From Rhodoferax fermentans (GTDB taxonomy: Bacteria; Pseudomonadota; Gammaproteobacteria; Burkholderiales; Burkholderiaceae_C), in contig NZ_MTJN01000002.1 of assembly GCF_002017865.1 (NCBI RefSeq), positions 3,038,001 through 3,102,000 on the forward strand: a DNA stretch of 64,000 nt. Direction: 5' to 3'. Positions 56,260 to 63,976 of the stretch are shown piece by piece. The position numbers were made by a program, and so were the translations under genes. Every line of letters begins with the position of its first letter. Position 1 is the stretch's first letter. The notes under the pieces are model-generated. The model worked only from the letters and a program-made list of their open reading frames with translations, did not search any database and had not been told where the DNA came from.

Positions 56260-57876
56260 ATGCATCAAAAAATTCTCATCCTTGACTTCGGCTCTCAAGT
56301 CACCCAGCTGATTGCGCGGCGCATCCGTGAAGCGCATGTGTTTTGTGAGGTCCACCCGTGTGATGTGAGTGACGAGTGGATTCGTGACTATGCGCGCGAC
56401 GGCAGCCTCAAAGGCATCATCCTGTCGGGCAGCCACGCCAGCATCTACGAAGAAACCACCGACAAGGCACCCCAAGTGGTGTTTGAGTTGGGCTTGCCAG
56501 TGCTGGGCATTTGTTATGGCATGCAAGCCATGGCACACCAGCTCGGTGGTGTGGTGACCAGTGGTCACCAGCGCGAGTTTGGCCACGCCGATGTGCGGGC
56601 TCATGGCCACACCGCTTTGCTGAGCGGCATTCAGGACTACAGAACCCCCATGGGGCACGGCATGTTGCAGGTCTGGATGAGCCATGGCGACAAGGTCACC
56701 GAACTGCCTCCTGGCTTCAAGCTGATGGCCAGCACCGACAGCTGCCCGATCGCTGGCATGGCCGACGAGGAACGACGTTTTTACGCGGTGCAATTCCACC
56801 CCGAAGTCACCCACACCAAACGTGGCGCGGCGATTCTGGAGCGTTTTGTGCTGGACATCTGCGGCACACGTGCCGACTGGATCATGGGTGACTACATCAG
56901 CGAAGCGGTCGAGAAAATCCGCGCCCAGGTCGGTGACGAGGAAGTCATTCTGGGCCTGTCCGGCGGTGTTGATTCTTCGGTGGCTGCTGCCCTGATCCAC
57001 CGCGCCATTGGTGACCAGCTCACCTGCGTGTTTGTCGATCACGGCTTGCTGCGCCTGAACGAAGGCGACATGGTGATGGACATGTTTGTTGGCAAGTTAC
57101 ACGCCAAAGTGGTGCGTGTAGACGCTGCCGACCAGTTCCTGGGCCATCTGGCCGGGGTCAGCGAGCCGGAAGCCAAACGCAAGATCATTGGCCGTGAGTT
57201 TGTAGAGGTTTTTAAGGCGCAAGCCCTTGCACTAAAAGCATCAGATGCTTCAAAAAAAGGAGCAAAGTGGTTGGCCCAAGGCACCATTTATCCGGATGTG
57301 ATCGAGTCCGGTGGCGCCAAGAACAAGAAGGCCGTGGTGATCAAGAGCCACCACAACGTGGGTGGCCTGCCCGAGCAACTGGGTCTGAAGCTGCTGGAGC
57401 CCCTGCGCGAGTTGTTCAAGGACGAGGTGCGCGAACTCGGTGTGGCGCTGGGCCTGCCCTACAACATGGTCTACCGCCATCCGTTCCCCGGCCCGGGCCT
57501 GGGTGTGCGGATTCTGGGCGAGGTCAAAAAAGAATATGCCGACCTGTTGCGCCGCGCCGATGCGATCTTCATCGAAGAGTTACACAACTTTGTGGATGAG
57601 GCCACCGGCAAAACTTGGTACCAGCTCACCAGTCAGGCCTTCACCGTGTTCTTACCGGTGAAAAGCGTCGGTGTCATGGGTGACGGCCGCACCTATGACT
57701 ATGTGGTGGCGCTGCGTGCGGTGCAAACCAGCGACTTCATGACCGCCGACTGGGCCGAGTTGCCCTACGCGCTGCTCAAAAAGGTGTCCAGCCGCATCAT
57801 CAACGAAGTGCGTGGCATCAACCGCGTCACCTACGATGTGAGCAGCAAGCCACCGGCCACCATCGAGTGGGAATAA
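56260..57876 (+). CDS. guaA: GMP synthase (glutamine-hydrolysing)
   Basis: A 538-residue enzyme turning XMP into GMP. The class I amidotransferase domain has Cys85 in GICYGMQAM and the His/Glu pair in QFHPEVTHT. The ATP-pyrophosphatase domain has the P-loop LSGGVDSS at about 233-240, and the C-terminal dimer domain ends in PPATIEWE. Residues about 319-333 ([16 protein letters not shown]) form a longer loop than usual before the conserved [17 protein letters not shown], and the DNA there resembles repeat family A. Confidence 0.97.
   Translation: MHQKILILDFGSQVTQLIARRIREAHVFCEVHPCDVSDEWIRDYARDGSLKGIILSGSHASIYEETTDKAPQVVFELGLPVLGICYGMQAMAHQLGGVVTSGHQREFGHADVRAHGHTALLSGIQDYRTPMGHGMLQVWMSHGDKVTELPPGFKLMASTDSCPIAGMADEERRFYAVQFHPEVTHTKRGAAILERFVLDICGTRADWIMGDYISEAVEKIRAQVGDEEVILGLSGGVDSSVAAALIHRAIGDQLTCVFVDHGLLRLNEGDMVMDMFVGKLHAKVVRVDAADQFLGHLAGVSEPEAKRKIIGREFVEVFKAQALALKASDASKKGAKWLAQGTIYPDVIESGGAKNKKAVVIKSHHNVGGLPEQLGLKLLEPLRELFKDEVRELGVALGLPYNMVYRHPFPGPGLGVRILGEVKKEYADLLRRADAIFIEELHNFVDEATGKTWYQLTSQAFTVFLPVKSVGVMGDGRTYDYVVALRAVQTSDFMTADWAELPYALLKKVSSRIINEVRGINRVTYDVSSKPPATIEWE
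57216..57257 (-). repeat. Possible family A repeat inside guaA
   Basis: GCGCAAGCCCTTGCACTAAA leads into AGCATCAGATGCTTCAAAA, similar in order to inverted family members (AAGCCCTT, spacer, AGCATCTGATGC-like box, AAAA end). It is read in frame in guaA. Moderate resemblance only. Confidence 0.45.
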
Positions 57877-57935
57877 GCAGCCTGGCCTAGTGCATGTGGC
57901 GTGTTGCGGCGGGGGTGAGCTGCAATAATCGCCGC

Positions 57936-58571
57936 ATGTATGTGCCACCGCAGTTCGCTTCCACCGACCCCTCGCATGCCAGCGAGCTGATCCGCAGCTA
58001 CCCGTTCGCCAGCCTGATTTCGGTGGATGACAAGGGCCTGCCTTACATCACGCCGCTGCCGCTGCATTTGCTTGAAGAGGAGGGGCGTTGGCTGTTGCTC
58101 GGCCATTGCGCCAGACCCAACCCGCACTGGCGTTACCTGCAGGCACGCCCTCAAGCGGTGGTCAGCTTCATGGGGCCACAGGCCTACATGAGCCCGAGTG
58201 TCTACCCGGACCTCGCACGGGTGCCCACTTGGAGTTATCTGACCGTGCAGTGCACCGTTCAGGCGCGACTGATCGAGCACTTTGATGACAAGGACCGCTT
58301 GCTCAAACACCTGATCCATGAACACGACCCCGCTTACGCGCAGCAATGGCGCGGCTTGGGTGAGGACTTCCAGCACAAGATGATGGCAGGCATGGTGGCG
58401 TTTGAGCTGGAGGTGCTGGATTGGCAATGCAAGCTCAAACTCAACCAACACCGGCCTGAATCACACCAGGCACTCTACAGCACCTATGCCGCAGGCACGG
58501 CAGACCAGCGTGTGCTGGCGGACTGGATGGTGCGTCTGGGGCTGGTGGGTGCGATCCGGGAGGAAGCCTGA
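57936..58571 (+). CDS. FMN-binding split-barrel protein, PaiB-like
   Basis: A 211-residue PaiB-type protein (FMN-binding negative transcriptional regulator family). YVPPQFASTDPSHASELIRSYPFASLISVDDKGLPYITPLPLHL and the GWRYLLGHCARPNPHWR-like region followed by VVSFMGPQAYMSPSVYP are characteristic. Members bind FMN or haem in a split barrel; repressor function is known only for Bacillus PaiB. The start at 57936 (MYVPPQF) is the family start. The next gene is tadA, 73 bases further on. Confidence 0.87.
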   Translation: MYVPPQFASTDPSHASELIRSYPFASLISVDDKGLPYITPLPLHLLEEEGRWLLLGHCARPNPHWRYLQARPQAVVSFMGPQAYMSPSVYPDLARVPTWSYLTVQCTVQARLIEHFDDKDRLLKHLIHEHDPAYAQQWRGLGEDFQHKMMAGMVAFELEVLDWQCKLKLNQHRPESHQALYSTYAAGTADQRVLADWMVRLGLVGAIREEA

Positions 58572-58644
58572 TGCCTTGCATGCCCCTCTTTGGCGCGGGT
58601 GGACGCCGCCTATCCCTTGCGCCGTGATAACACCTGGATCAAAC

Positions 58645-59715
58645 GTGTCTGAGACAGCCGACATGGCCTGGATGGAGGCTGCGCTGGCCCAGGCACAGGC
58701 AGCCGGGGCTGCGGGTGAAGTGCCGGTGGGTGCGGTGGTGGTGCGTGACGGCCACATCATCGGTGTGGGGCGCAATGCCCCGATCGCGTCGCACGACCCC
58801 ACAGCCCATGCCGAGATCGCCGCCCTGCGTGCGGCCGCACAACACCTGGGCAATTACCGACTCGATGACTGTGAGTTATTTGTCACGCTGGAGCCTTGCA
58901 CCATGTGCGCGGGTGCCATGTTGCACGCCCGCCTCAAGCGGGTGGTGTTTGGTGCCCCCGACCCCAAAACCGGTGCAGCGGGCTCGGTCAGCAATGTGTT
59001 CGCGCAGCCACAGCTCAACCACCACACCCAGGTTCAGGGCGGTGTGCTGCAGGAGGCGTGTGCCAGGTTGTTGCAAGATTTTTTCAAACACCAGCGATCC
59101 CGTCAGCAATTACAAGCGGCTCAGGCGGGCAGGGCCTTGCGTGAGGATGCCTTGCGCACGCCAGAGCGTTGTTTTGCCTCACTGGCGGCCTGTCCTGCCC
59201 CGTCGTTCTATCTCAGCGACCTGCCCAGTCTGGCGGGCTTGCGCTTGCATTTTCTGGACACGGGCGCTGCTCAGGCCAGTGGTAACCAGCTGTGCCTGCA
59301 CGGGGTGCAGGAATGGAGTTACGCCTGGTGCAGCCACATTCAACAAGCCTCTGCTGCCGCGCAACGTGTCATCTGCCCGGACCTGATTGGTTTTGGCAAG
59401 AGTGATAAACCCAAAAAGAAAGCTTTTCACACCCTGGGTTGGCACGCCCAGGTGCTGTTGGAGTTGATCCAACGGCTGGGTCTGACTACCGTGCAGTTGG
59501 TGGTGGCCGAGTCGGCCTTGCCGCTGGCGCACAAACTCCAGATGATGGCGCCCCAGAGTGTGGCTGGCATCGTGGTCGCACAAACCGATGCACTCGGAAA
59601 CGAGGCTTTGTACGCACCTTATCCAGATAAAGGCCATCTCGCCGGTCCACAGGCGTTTTCTTCGCTGAAAATCCTGCCAAGCCCATGTGGGTCGAGCCCA
59701 AGCCACTCCGTATGA
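58645..59715 (+). CDS. tadA: tRNA adenosine(34) deaminase fused to a partial alpha/beta-hydrolase domain
   Basis: A 356-residue fusion. Residues 1-155 are TadA, which deaminates A34 to inosine in tRNA-Arg(ACG). Zinc and proton-shuttle residues are His55 and Glu57 in AHAEIAAL, and Cys85 and Cys88 in EPCTMCAG. Residues about 185-350 resemble the first half of haloalkane-dehalogenase-like hydrolases (LCLHGVQEWSYAWC; VICPDLIGFGKSDKP). At the nucleophile elbow VVAESALPLAHK replaces the G-x-(D/S)-x-G pattern, and the acid/His half is missing. The start is GTG 58645 or ATG 58663. The stop overlaps ldcA. Confidence 0.87.
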   Translation: MSETADMAWMEAALAQAQAAGAAGEVPVGAVVVRDGHIIGVGRNAPIASHDPTAHAEIAALRAAAQHLGNYRLDDCELFVTLEPCTMCAGAMLHARLKRVVFGAPDPKTGAAGSVSNVFAQPQLNHHTQVQGGVLQEACARLLQDFFKHQRSRQQLQAAQAGRALREDALRTPERCFASLAACPAPSFYLSDLPSLAGLRLHFLDTGAAQASGNQLCLHGVQEWSYAWCSHIQQASAAAQRVICPDLIGFGKSDKPKKKAFHTLGWHAQVLLELIQRLGLTTVQLVVAESALPLAHKLQMMAPQSVAGIVVAQTDALGNEALYAPYPDKGHLAGPQAFSSLKILPSPCGSSPSHSV

Positions 59716-60671
59716 AAAAACACATCTATATTTACTCTCCCTCTGGCGCTGTGCGCGACAAGGCGGCCTTCAAACGCGGCATCAAGCGGCTGCAAAGCCT
59801 GGGCCACGAGGTGGAGGTGGATGAGTCCGCCCTGGCCAGCCACCAGCGTTTTGCGGGCGACGATGCCACCCGCCTGGCCGCCATCCACCGTGCCGCAGAC
59901 AGCGGTGCCGACGTGGCGCTGATGTCTCGTGGTGGTTACGGCTTGACGCGCCTGCTGCCCGATATCCGCTACAAAAAGATTGCCAAAGCCATCGACAAAG
60001 GCATGCAGTTTGTCGGCATCAGCGACTTCACCGCGTTTCAGAGCGCGGTGCTGGCCAAAACCGGCGCTGTCACCTGGGCCGGCCCGGCACTCGGTGAGGG
60101 TTTCGGCGCGCAGGACGGGCCAGACGACATCATGGAAGCCTGTTTTGACGACCTGTTGTGTGGCCAAGGGGAGGGCACCGGCTGGCGTCAGCTGCGTCAA
60201 GAGCCTCAGTCTGATGCAGAAATGGTAGCTATCAGCCCTGATTCCAAAAGGGCTGGAGGCACATTTGACATAGAAGAAGGTATATTGTGGGGTGGCAATC
60301 TGACGATGCTGGCATCCTTGCTGGGCACGCCTTATTTTCCCAAGGTCAAAGGCGGCATCCTGTTTCTGGAGGATGTGGCCGAGCACCCCTACCGCATAGA
60401 ACGCCTGTTGGCCCAACTGCTGTATGCGGGTGTGTTGAAGCGCCAAAAAGCCATTCTGCTCGGCCAGTTCACCGATTTCAAGCTCACCTCACATGACCGG
60501 GGTTTCAAGCTCGCCAGTGTGGTGCAGTGGCTGTCGCAGCAGGTGAGTTGCCCGATCCTGACCAACTTGCCGTATGGGCATGTCCAGACCAAGGTGCTGT
60601 TGCCGGTGGGCGCCAAAGCCGATCTGAGTGCCGATGGGCGTGATGTGCTGCTGGTGTGGGGCCATGTTTGA
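59712..60671 (+). CDS. ldcA: LD-carboxypeptidase (MurA/S66 family)
   Basis: A 319-residue cytoplasmic peptidase of family S66 that removes the terminal D-Ala from muropeptide tetrapeptides during cell-wall recycling. The nucleophile Ser104 is in GISDFTAFQ. The Glu region is GGILFLEDVAEHPYRIERLL and the His is in LPYGHV near the C-terminus. SRGGYGLTRLLP is the family motif. Residues about 170-186 (MVAISPDSKRAGGTFD) come from an in-frame copy of repeat family A just before the conserved LWGGNLTML. The start overlaps the tadA stop (ATGA). Confidence 0.92.
   Translation: MKKHIYIYSPSGAVRDKAAFKRGIKRLQSLGHEVEVDESALASHQRFAGDDATRLAAIHRAADSGADVALMSRGGYGLTRLLPDIRYKKIAKAIDKGMQFVGISDFTAFQSAVLAKTGAVTWAGPALGEGFGAQDGPDDIMEACFDDLLCGQGEGTGWRQLRQEPQSDAEMVAISPDSKRAGGTFDIEEGILWGGNLTMLASLLGTPYFPKVKGGILFLEDVAEHPYRIERLLAQLLYAGVLKRQKAILLGQFTDFKLTSHDRGFKLASVVQWLSQQVSCPILTNLPYGHVQTKVLLPVGAKADLSADGRDVLLVWGHV
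60220..60267 (+). repeat. Palindromic repeat family A, in-frame copy inside ldcA
   Basis: AAATGGTAGCTATCAGCCCTG, broken here after 20 bases, continues as ATTCCAAAAGGGCTGGAGGC and ACATTTG. The stem is CAGCCCT/AGGGCTG and the GGAGGCACATTTG end matches the copies at 23096 and 10275. Confidence 0.8.
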
Positions 60672-60724
60672 TCGGTCATGCACATGACCTAAACTCTCTG
60701 CCTAGCCACCGGAATTCAACAGGT

Positions 60725-61639
60725 ATGAGTGTCCAATCCACCGTCGTTTTTGCTGACCTGTTTGGTAGCACAGGCGTTTTCGAGGCCTTGGGTAACGCCA
60801 AGGCCACCGAATTGGTCACCCAGGCCACCGCGTGGGTGGCGCAGCGCTGCAGCGCCCAGGGGGGCAGGGTTGTCAAGTTTCTGGGTGATGGTGTGTTGAT
60901 CATTTTCACCGACAGCACCAAGGCCGTGCTGGCGGTGATGGACCTGCAGCGCTCCTACCAGCAGTTGCTGGGTCGTATGCCACCCAAAGCCTACATGCCG
61001 CTGCGTATTGGTGTGGCCCGTGGTGGTGTGGAAATTGTGGACGACGACTGTTACGGCGACGCTGTCAACATTGCTGCGCGCTTGAGTGAGCTGACCGGTC
61101 CTCACCAGATCTGGGTCAACAGTGACGCCATCGAAGACGGTTTTGATGTGCCAGACGAGCGTTTTCGCATGCTCGGGCCCATCCACATCCGTGGTCGGGC
61201 CGAGTCCTGCAAGGTGTACCAGGTCGAGTGGCAAGAGAACCAGGGCTCGGAGTTGTTGACCATTGCCGCCGGTGAGGCCTTGTCCAGCCGCTTTGCTGGC
61301 CGGGATGCTCTGGGTGCGCACATCGAGTTGTTCTGGCTCGACAAAAAGAGGGTGTTCAACGCCTTTGACCTGCCGATCCACATCGGCCGAACCCACCAGG
61401 TCGAGTTTGTCGTGAGTGATGCTCGTGTGTCCCGCACCCATGCACGCCTGGACTGGCGCAATGGCAATGTGGTGCTGGTGGACCTCAGTTCTTACGGCTG
61501 CTGGATCCGGTTTGCCGGTGGTGGTGCCGACCTGTTGCTACGCCGCGAGGAGTGCGTCCTGCATGGCCGTGGTGAAGTGGCCTTGGGAACGCCGTTCAGC
61601 GACCCCAGCGCGCCGGTGCTTGGTTTTCTGGTGATCTGA
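60725..61639 (+). CDS. Class III nucleotidyl cyclase domain fused to an FHA domain
   Basis: A 304-residue cytoplasmic protein. Residues 1-180 are an adenylate/guanylate cyclase catalytic domain. Metal-binding Asp11 lies in FADLFGST and a second Asp in FLGDGVLIIF (about 55). The transition-state Asn and Arg are in YGDAVNIAARLSELTG. Residues about 210-300 are an FHA domain (IHIGRTHQVEFVVSDARVSRTHARLDW; LVDLSSYGCWIRF). It could make cAMP in response to, or docked on, phosphothreonine proteins. All key cyclase residues appear present. The promoter region is the short gap after ldcA. Confidence 0.87.
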   Translation: MSVQSTVVFADLFGSTGVFEALGNAKATELVTQATAWVAQRCSAQGGRVVKFLGDGVLIIFTDSTKAVLAVMDLQRSYQQLLGRMPPKAYMPLRIGVARGGVEIVDDDCYGDAVNIAARLSELTGPHQIWVNSDAIEDGFDVPDERFRMLGPIHIRGRAESCKVYQVEWQENQGSELLTIAAGEALSSRFAGRDALGAHIELFWLDKKRVFNAFDLPIHIGRTHQVEFVVSDARVSRTHARLDWRNGNVVLVDLSSYGCWIRFAGGGADLLLRREECVLHGRGEVALGTPFSDPSAPVLGFLVI

Positions 61640-61754
61640 GGGCGCCAACGCCCGGGTGTTTGCCGGGTTTGTGCAAACGGCCCCAAACGCAGCGGGCACT
61701 GCCTACAATGCGCGCCCCTTATCCAACAAAGAACCTGGCCCAGACGCCCCACCC

Positions 61755-62603
61755 ATGAACATCATCGTCAACGAAGAACTCAAAGCCTATATCGACCCCT
61801 TGACCCCGGAGGAATACACCTCGCTGGAGCGCAGCATTCTGGCCGAAGGCTGCCGGGATGCCCTGGTGCTGTGGGGTGAGGTGCTGGTGGACGGCCACAA
61901 CCGCTATGCCATCTGCCAGGCGCATGGCCTGCCGTTTCAGACCATCCAAAACACACTGTTCAAAAGCATGGAAGACGTCCATCTTTGGATGATTGACCAG
62001 CATCTGGGGCGGCGCAGTGTGTCTGACTTCCAGCGTGGTGTTCTGGCACTGCGCAAACGCGAGATCATTGCGGAGCGACGTGCACGCACCCAAGCCCCCG
62101 CACCAGCAACGGCTGATGCGGATGACACCAGCAGCCCACCTTGGGATGACACAGGATCTGCACCGGAGCTCGCAACGGTGCCACCCCTGGCCAGCCGGGA
62201 CGACATCGCCAAAGCGGCGCGCCTGAGCAGCAACCAGGTGGTATTGATCGAAAAAATCCGCAACCAAGCCACACCTGAGGTGGTGGCAGCACTGAAATCC
62301 GGCGCCATCTCCCTCAATGCGGCGGCTGCCGTGGCTAGTTTGCCTGCGCAAGAACAGGTAGCGGCAGCGGTTGGCGGTGCCGATGAACTCAAACAGGCCG
62401 CCAAACGCGTGCGCGAAGCCAAGCGCCCACCACGCGCGGTTTCTGCCGATGCAACGGATCAGTCAGAGGGAACAGCACATGACGCAATCCCAGGCGACGA
62501 CGTGCCAGCGCTAAAAAAGCGCATCGCCCAGTTGGAGAAAGAAAACGATGCCTTGCGCAAGCAGGTGCTGAACCTGCTGGAAAAAAGCAGTCGCAGCGCT
62601 TGA
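61755..62603 (+). CDS. ParB N-terminal-like domain protein
   Basis: A 282-residue protein. Residues 1-110 resemble the ParB/Sulfiredoxin nuclease-like fold: YIDPLTPEEYTSLERSILAEGCRDALVLWGEVLVDGHNRYAICQAHGLPF, where GHNR corresponds to the ParB GxRR box. A helix-turn-helix-like stretch (ASRDDIAKAARLSSNQVVLIEKI) follows at about 155-180. The chain ends in a leucine-rich coiled coil (LKKRIAQLEKENDALRKQVLNLLE). No parA is present. Relatives occur on plasmids and islands. It lies just left of the dif-like site, so it may belong to the ter region or to the mobile element. Confidence 0.72.
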   Translation: MNIIVNEELKAYIDPLTPEEYTSLERSILAEGCRDALVLWGEVLVDGHNRYAICQAHGLPFQTIQNTLFKSMEDVHLWMIDQHLGRRSVSDFQRGVLALRKREIIAERRARTQAPAPATADADDTSSPPWDDTGSAPELATVPPLASRDDIAKAARLSSNQVVLIEKIRNQATPEVVAALKSGAISLNAAAAVASLPAQEQVAAAVGGADELKQAAKRVREAKRPPRAVSADATDQSEGTAHDAIPGDDVPALKKRIAQLEKENDALRKQVLNLLEKSSRSA

Positions 62604-62709
62604 TGGGTCGGAGCTCAGTCAGCTGGAAACACCTGGGACGGCTCAAGGGTTTGCGCCAAAGAGTCGCTGGCGAGCTTTGAACAGGGTGGCCAAGAGTTTG
62701 TCTTCAGTC

Positions 62710-62746
62710 AAAGCCTGCCGACAACCCTCGGCGGGCTTTGTTTACA
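62710..62746 (+). terminator. Strong Rho-independent terminator
   Basis: The stem AAAGCCTGCCGA/TCGGCGGGCTTT (one G-T wobble, loop CAACCC) is followed by GTTT. It ends the ParB-like gene and lies 23 bases before the dif-like site. Confidence 0.8.
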
Positions 62747-62768
62747 AAATTAGAAGCACTCATTCATA

Positions 62769-62796
62769 ACTTAACATAATGCACATCGTATCTACT
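62769..62796. other. dif-like Xer attachment site
   Basis: Read on the - strand the site is AGTAGATACGA-TGTGCA-TTATGTTAAGT. The XerD arm TTATGTTAAGT matches the proteobacterial dif arm TTATGTTAAAT at 10 of 11 positions. The centre is six bases, and the XerC arm matches poorly. This is the pattern of hybrid or phage-type dif sites in elements that integrate with host XerC/XerD. A 7-bp dyad CATCGTA/TACGATG (62784-62802) overlaps the weak arm. Confidence 0.65.
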
Positions 62797-62834
62797 ACGA
62801 TGCCAAGAAGGTAGGCCCCCGTAACGCCCAGAAA

Positions 62835-63293
62835 ATGCGCGCCACGCTGGGGGAACGCTTCAAAATCCTGCTGCTCGATGCGGGTCTAACCCCCGAAGAC
62901 GCCGGGAAAATCCTTCACGTCACACCCCGGGCCATCAGGTACTGGATTTCCGGCAAGGTGCTGGTGCCGTATGCGGCTTACAAGCTCATCCGCATCATGC
63001 GGCTTTTTGAGCTGCCGTGTGATGGCTGGGACGGCTGGCACATGCACTCCGGTCGGCTGTGGTCACCTGAGGGGTTCAGCTTCCAACCCCACGATGCCAA
63101 CTGGTGGCATCTGCTGGTGCGTCGGGCTGATGGCTTTGGTCGTCAGTACACGCGAGCCCAACAACTCAACATTGCTTTGCAGCGGCTCCAGGGGCCGGCT
63201 GACGTGTCGGGGACGCCGTCCGGGGTTGCGCTAGCGTCCCCGGGCGGGGGCGCCGCCACGTCACCGACCGCCGTAGGCGGGCGGGCGGCGTAG
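62835..63293 (+). CDS. Xer recombination activation factor-like protein (XafT/DUF3653)
   Basis: A 152-residue protein. Residues 5-45 are a helix-turn-helix (LGERFKILLLDAGLTPEDAGKILHVTPRAIRYWISG). Residues 60-105 carry the DUF3653 signature (WDGWHMHSGRLWSPEGFSFQPHDANWWHLLVRRADGFGRQY), known from the VC1465 family and the TLC-phage factor XafT. XafT activates XerD for element integration and excision at dif. The C-terminal 25 residues are low complexity (Gly/Ala/Ser). The frame stays open upstream to 62775, inside the dif-like site, but without ATG, GTG or TTG; ATG 62835 has no good ribosome site. Confidence 0.8.
   Translation: MRATLGERFKILLLDAGLTPEDAGKILHVTPRAIRYWISGKVLVPYAAYKLIRIMRLFELPCDGWDGWHMHSGRLWSPEGFSFQPHDANWWHLLVRRADGFGRQYTRAQQLNIALQRLQGPADVSGTPSGVALASPGGGAATSPTAVGGRAA
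63208..63242. repeat. GC-rich inverted repeat at the 3' end of the XafT-like gene
   Basis: Arms CGGGGACGC and GCGTCCCCG (9 bp, 17-base loop containing GCGCTAGC-like sequence) are followed by further GC-rich direct and inverted blocks to about 63300. It may be a replication or packaging signal of a single-stranded element, but this is speculative. Confidence 0.5.
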
Positions 63294-63412
63294 CCGACCG
63301 GCCTATATTTATCTATACAACACTTTGGCACACACACACACACCAGCGATTTAAGGCTTTGGCGCTATTTTAACGATAGCAAATCCTCAAACCCCTCTAA
63401 AAATTCCACAAT
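63294..63412. other. Intergenic stretch with a CA tract in the mobile element
   Basis: The GC-rich block gives way abruptly to AT-rich sequence (TATATTTATCTATAC). A (CA)7 simple repeat lies at 63329-63343. TTTTAACGATAGCAAA follows. No gene or clear promoter can be named, though the AT-rich part probably holds the promoter of the next small genes. Confidence 0.5.
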
Positions 63413-63640
63413 ATGAAAAACAAAAACCCCTCAAAACCCGTCACTCAGGACCTGCCTGATGTCGATGAAGACGATGGCTTCTTTGAAGTCGGGGATGCTG
63501 ACTTTGATGAACCTCGCCGCTTGCCAGACCCTGCCGGGTCGTCCCTGCTGCATCAGCTGATGGGCCGTTACGCCGTCCTGCAGGTCAAGCCTGTACCAAA
63601 ACGGGGCCGGGGTAGACCACGCAAGGTGGTCAAGCCATGA
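63413..63640 (+). CDS. Small acidic protein with AT-hook-like tail
   Basis: A 75-residue protein of unknown family. The first 40 residues are acidic (DLPDVDEDDGFFEVGDADFDEP), followed by a short hydrophobic helix and a basic C-terminus with KRGRGRPRK, an AT-hook-like DNA minor-groove motif. It overlaps the next start by four bases (ATGA). The position in the putative Xer-dependent element suggests a phage-type DNA-binding accessory protein. No ribosome site stands out. Confidence 0.6.
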   Translation: MKNKNPSKPVTQDLPDVDEDDGFFEVGDADFDEPRRLPDPAGSSLLHQLMGRYAVLQVKPVPKRGRGRPRKVVKP

Positions 63641-63840
63641 GCCGCCTCAACCGGATAGCCGCCGTCCTGGTGCGCTGGGTCTATCCAGCCGACCGCCCTA
63701 GCCTGCTGCCCTTCCCCGTACGCCATGCAGCCTCGAATACGGCCCTCTGGTGCCTCGTGAGGGTCTACTGGCTAGGGAGGTGGCTTGAAAGGGGTATCGG
63801 GGCGGTACGCCCTGATAAAAGCGAAGCGAAACGGTTTTGA
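63637..63840 (+). CDS. Small basic protein of unknown function
   Basis: A 67-residue protein with many Arg and Trp residues (VRWVYPADRPSLLPFPVRHAASN; LVRVYWLGRWLERGIG) and a possible amphipathic or membrane helix near residues 35-50. The start codon overlaps the stop of the acidic protein. I do not recognise the family. It is small enough to be doubtful, but the coupled start and lack of a competing frame favour a real gene. Confidence 0.5.
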   Translation: MSRLNRIAAVLVRWVYPADRPSLLPFPVRHAASNTALWCLVRVYWLGRWLERGIGAVRPDKSEAKRF

Positions 63841-63852
63841 AGGGGGTAACGA

Positions 63853-63966
63853 ATGCTGAAACAAATCTTTCGAAGAAAGTTTGTCCAAGACGCGGGTGTT
63901 ATGTGGACAACTCACGGGACAGTATCTCGTCGCCCTGAAAAACAGTATCTGTTTATACTCAAATGA
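63853..63966 (+). CDS. Very small hypothetical protein
   Basis: A 37-residue frame (MLKQIFRRKFVQDAGVMW and on to LFILK). An AGGGGG six bases upstream gives it a good ribosome site. It is basic and has no recognisable domain. It may be a small phage protein or a leader peptide for the gene that begins 11 bases further on. Confidence 0.4.
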   Translation: MLKQIFRRKFVQDAGVMWTTHGTVSRRPEKQYLFILK

Positions 63967-63976
63967 AAGGATTTCC

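Noticed and set aside
62784..62802. Dyad CATCGTA/TACGATG read as a terminator
   Set aside because: No T tract follows; it overlaps the weak arm of the dif-like site and is better seen as part of it.
63329..63343. (CA)7 tract as a CRISPR-like or regulatory repeat
   Set aside because: A plain dinucleotide tract with no spacers; reported only as part of the intergenic stretch.
63938..63966. Possible LexA/SOS box near CTGTTTATACTC in the mobile element
   Set aside because: The second half-site CAG at the required spacing is missing.
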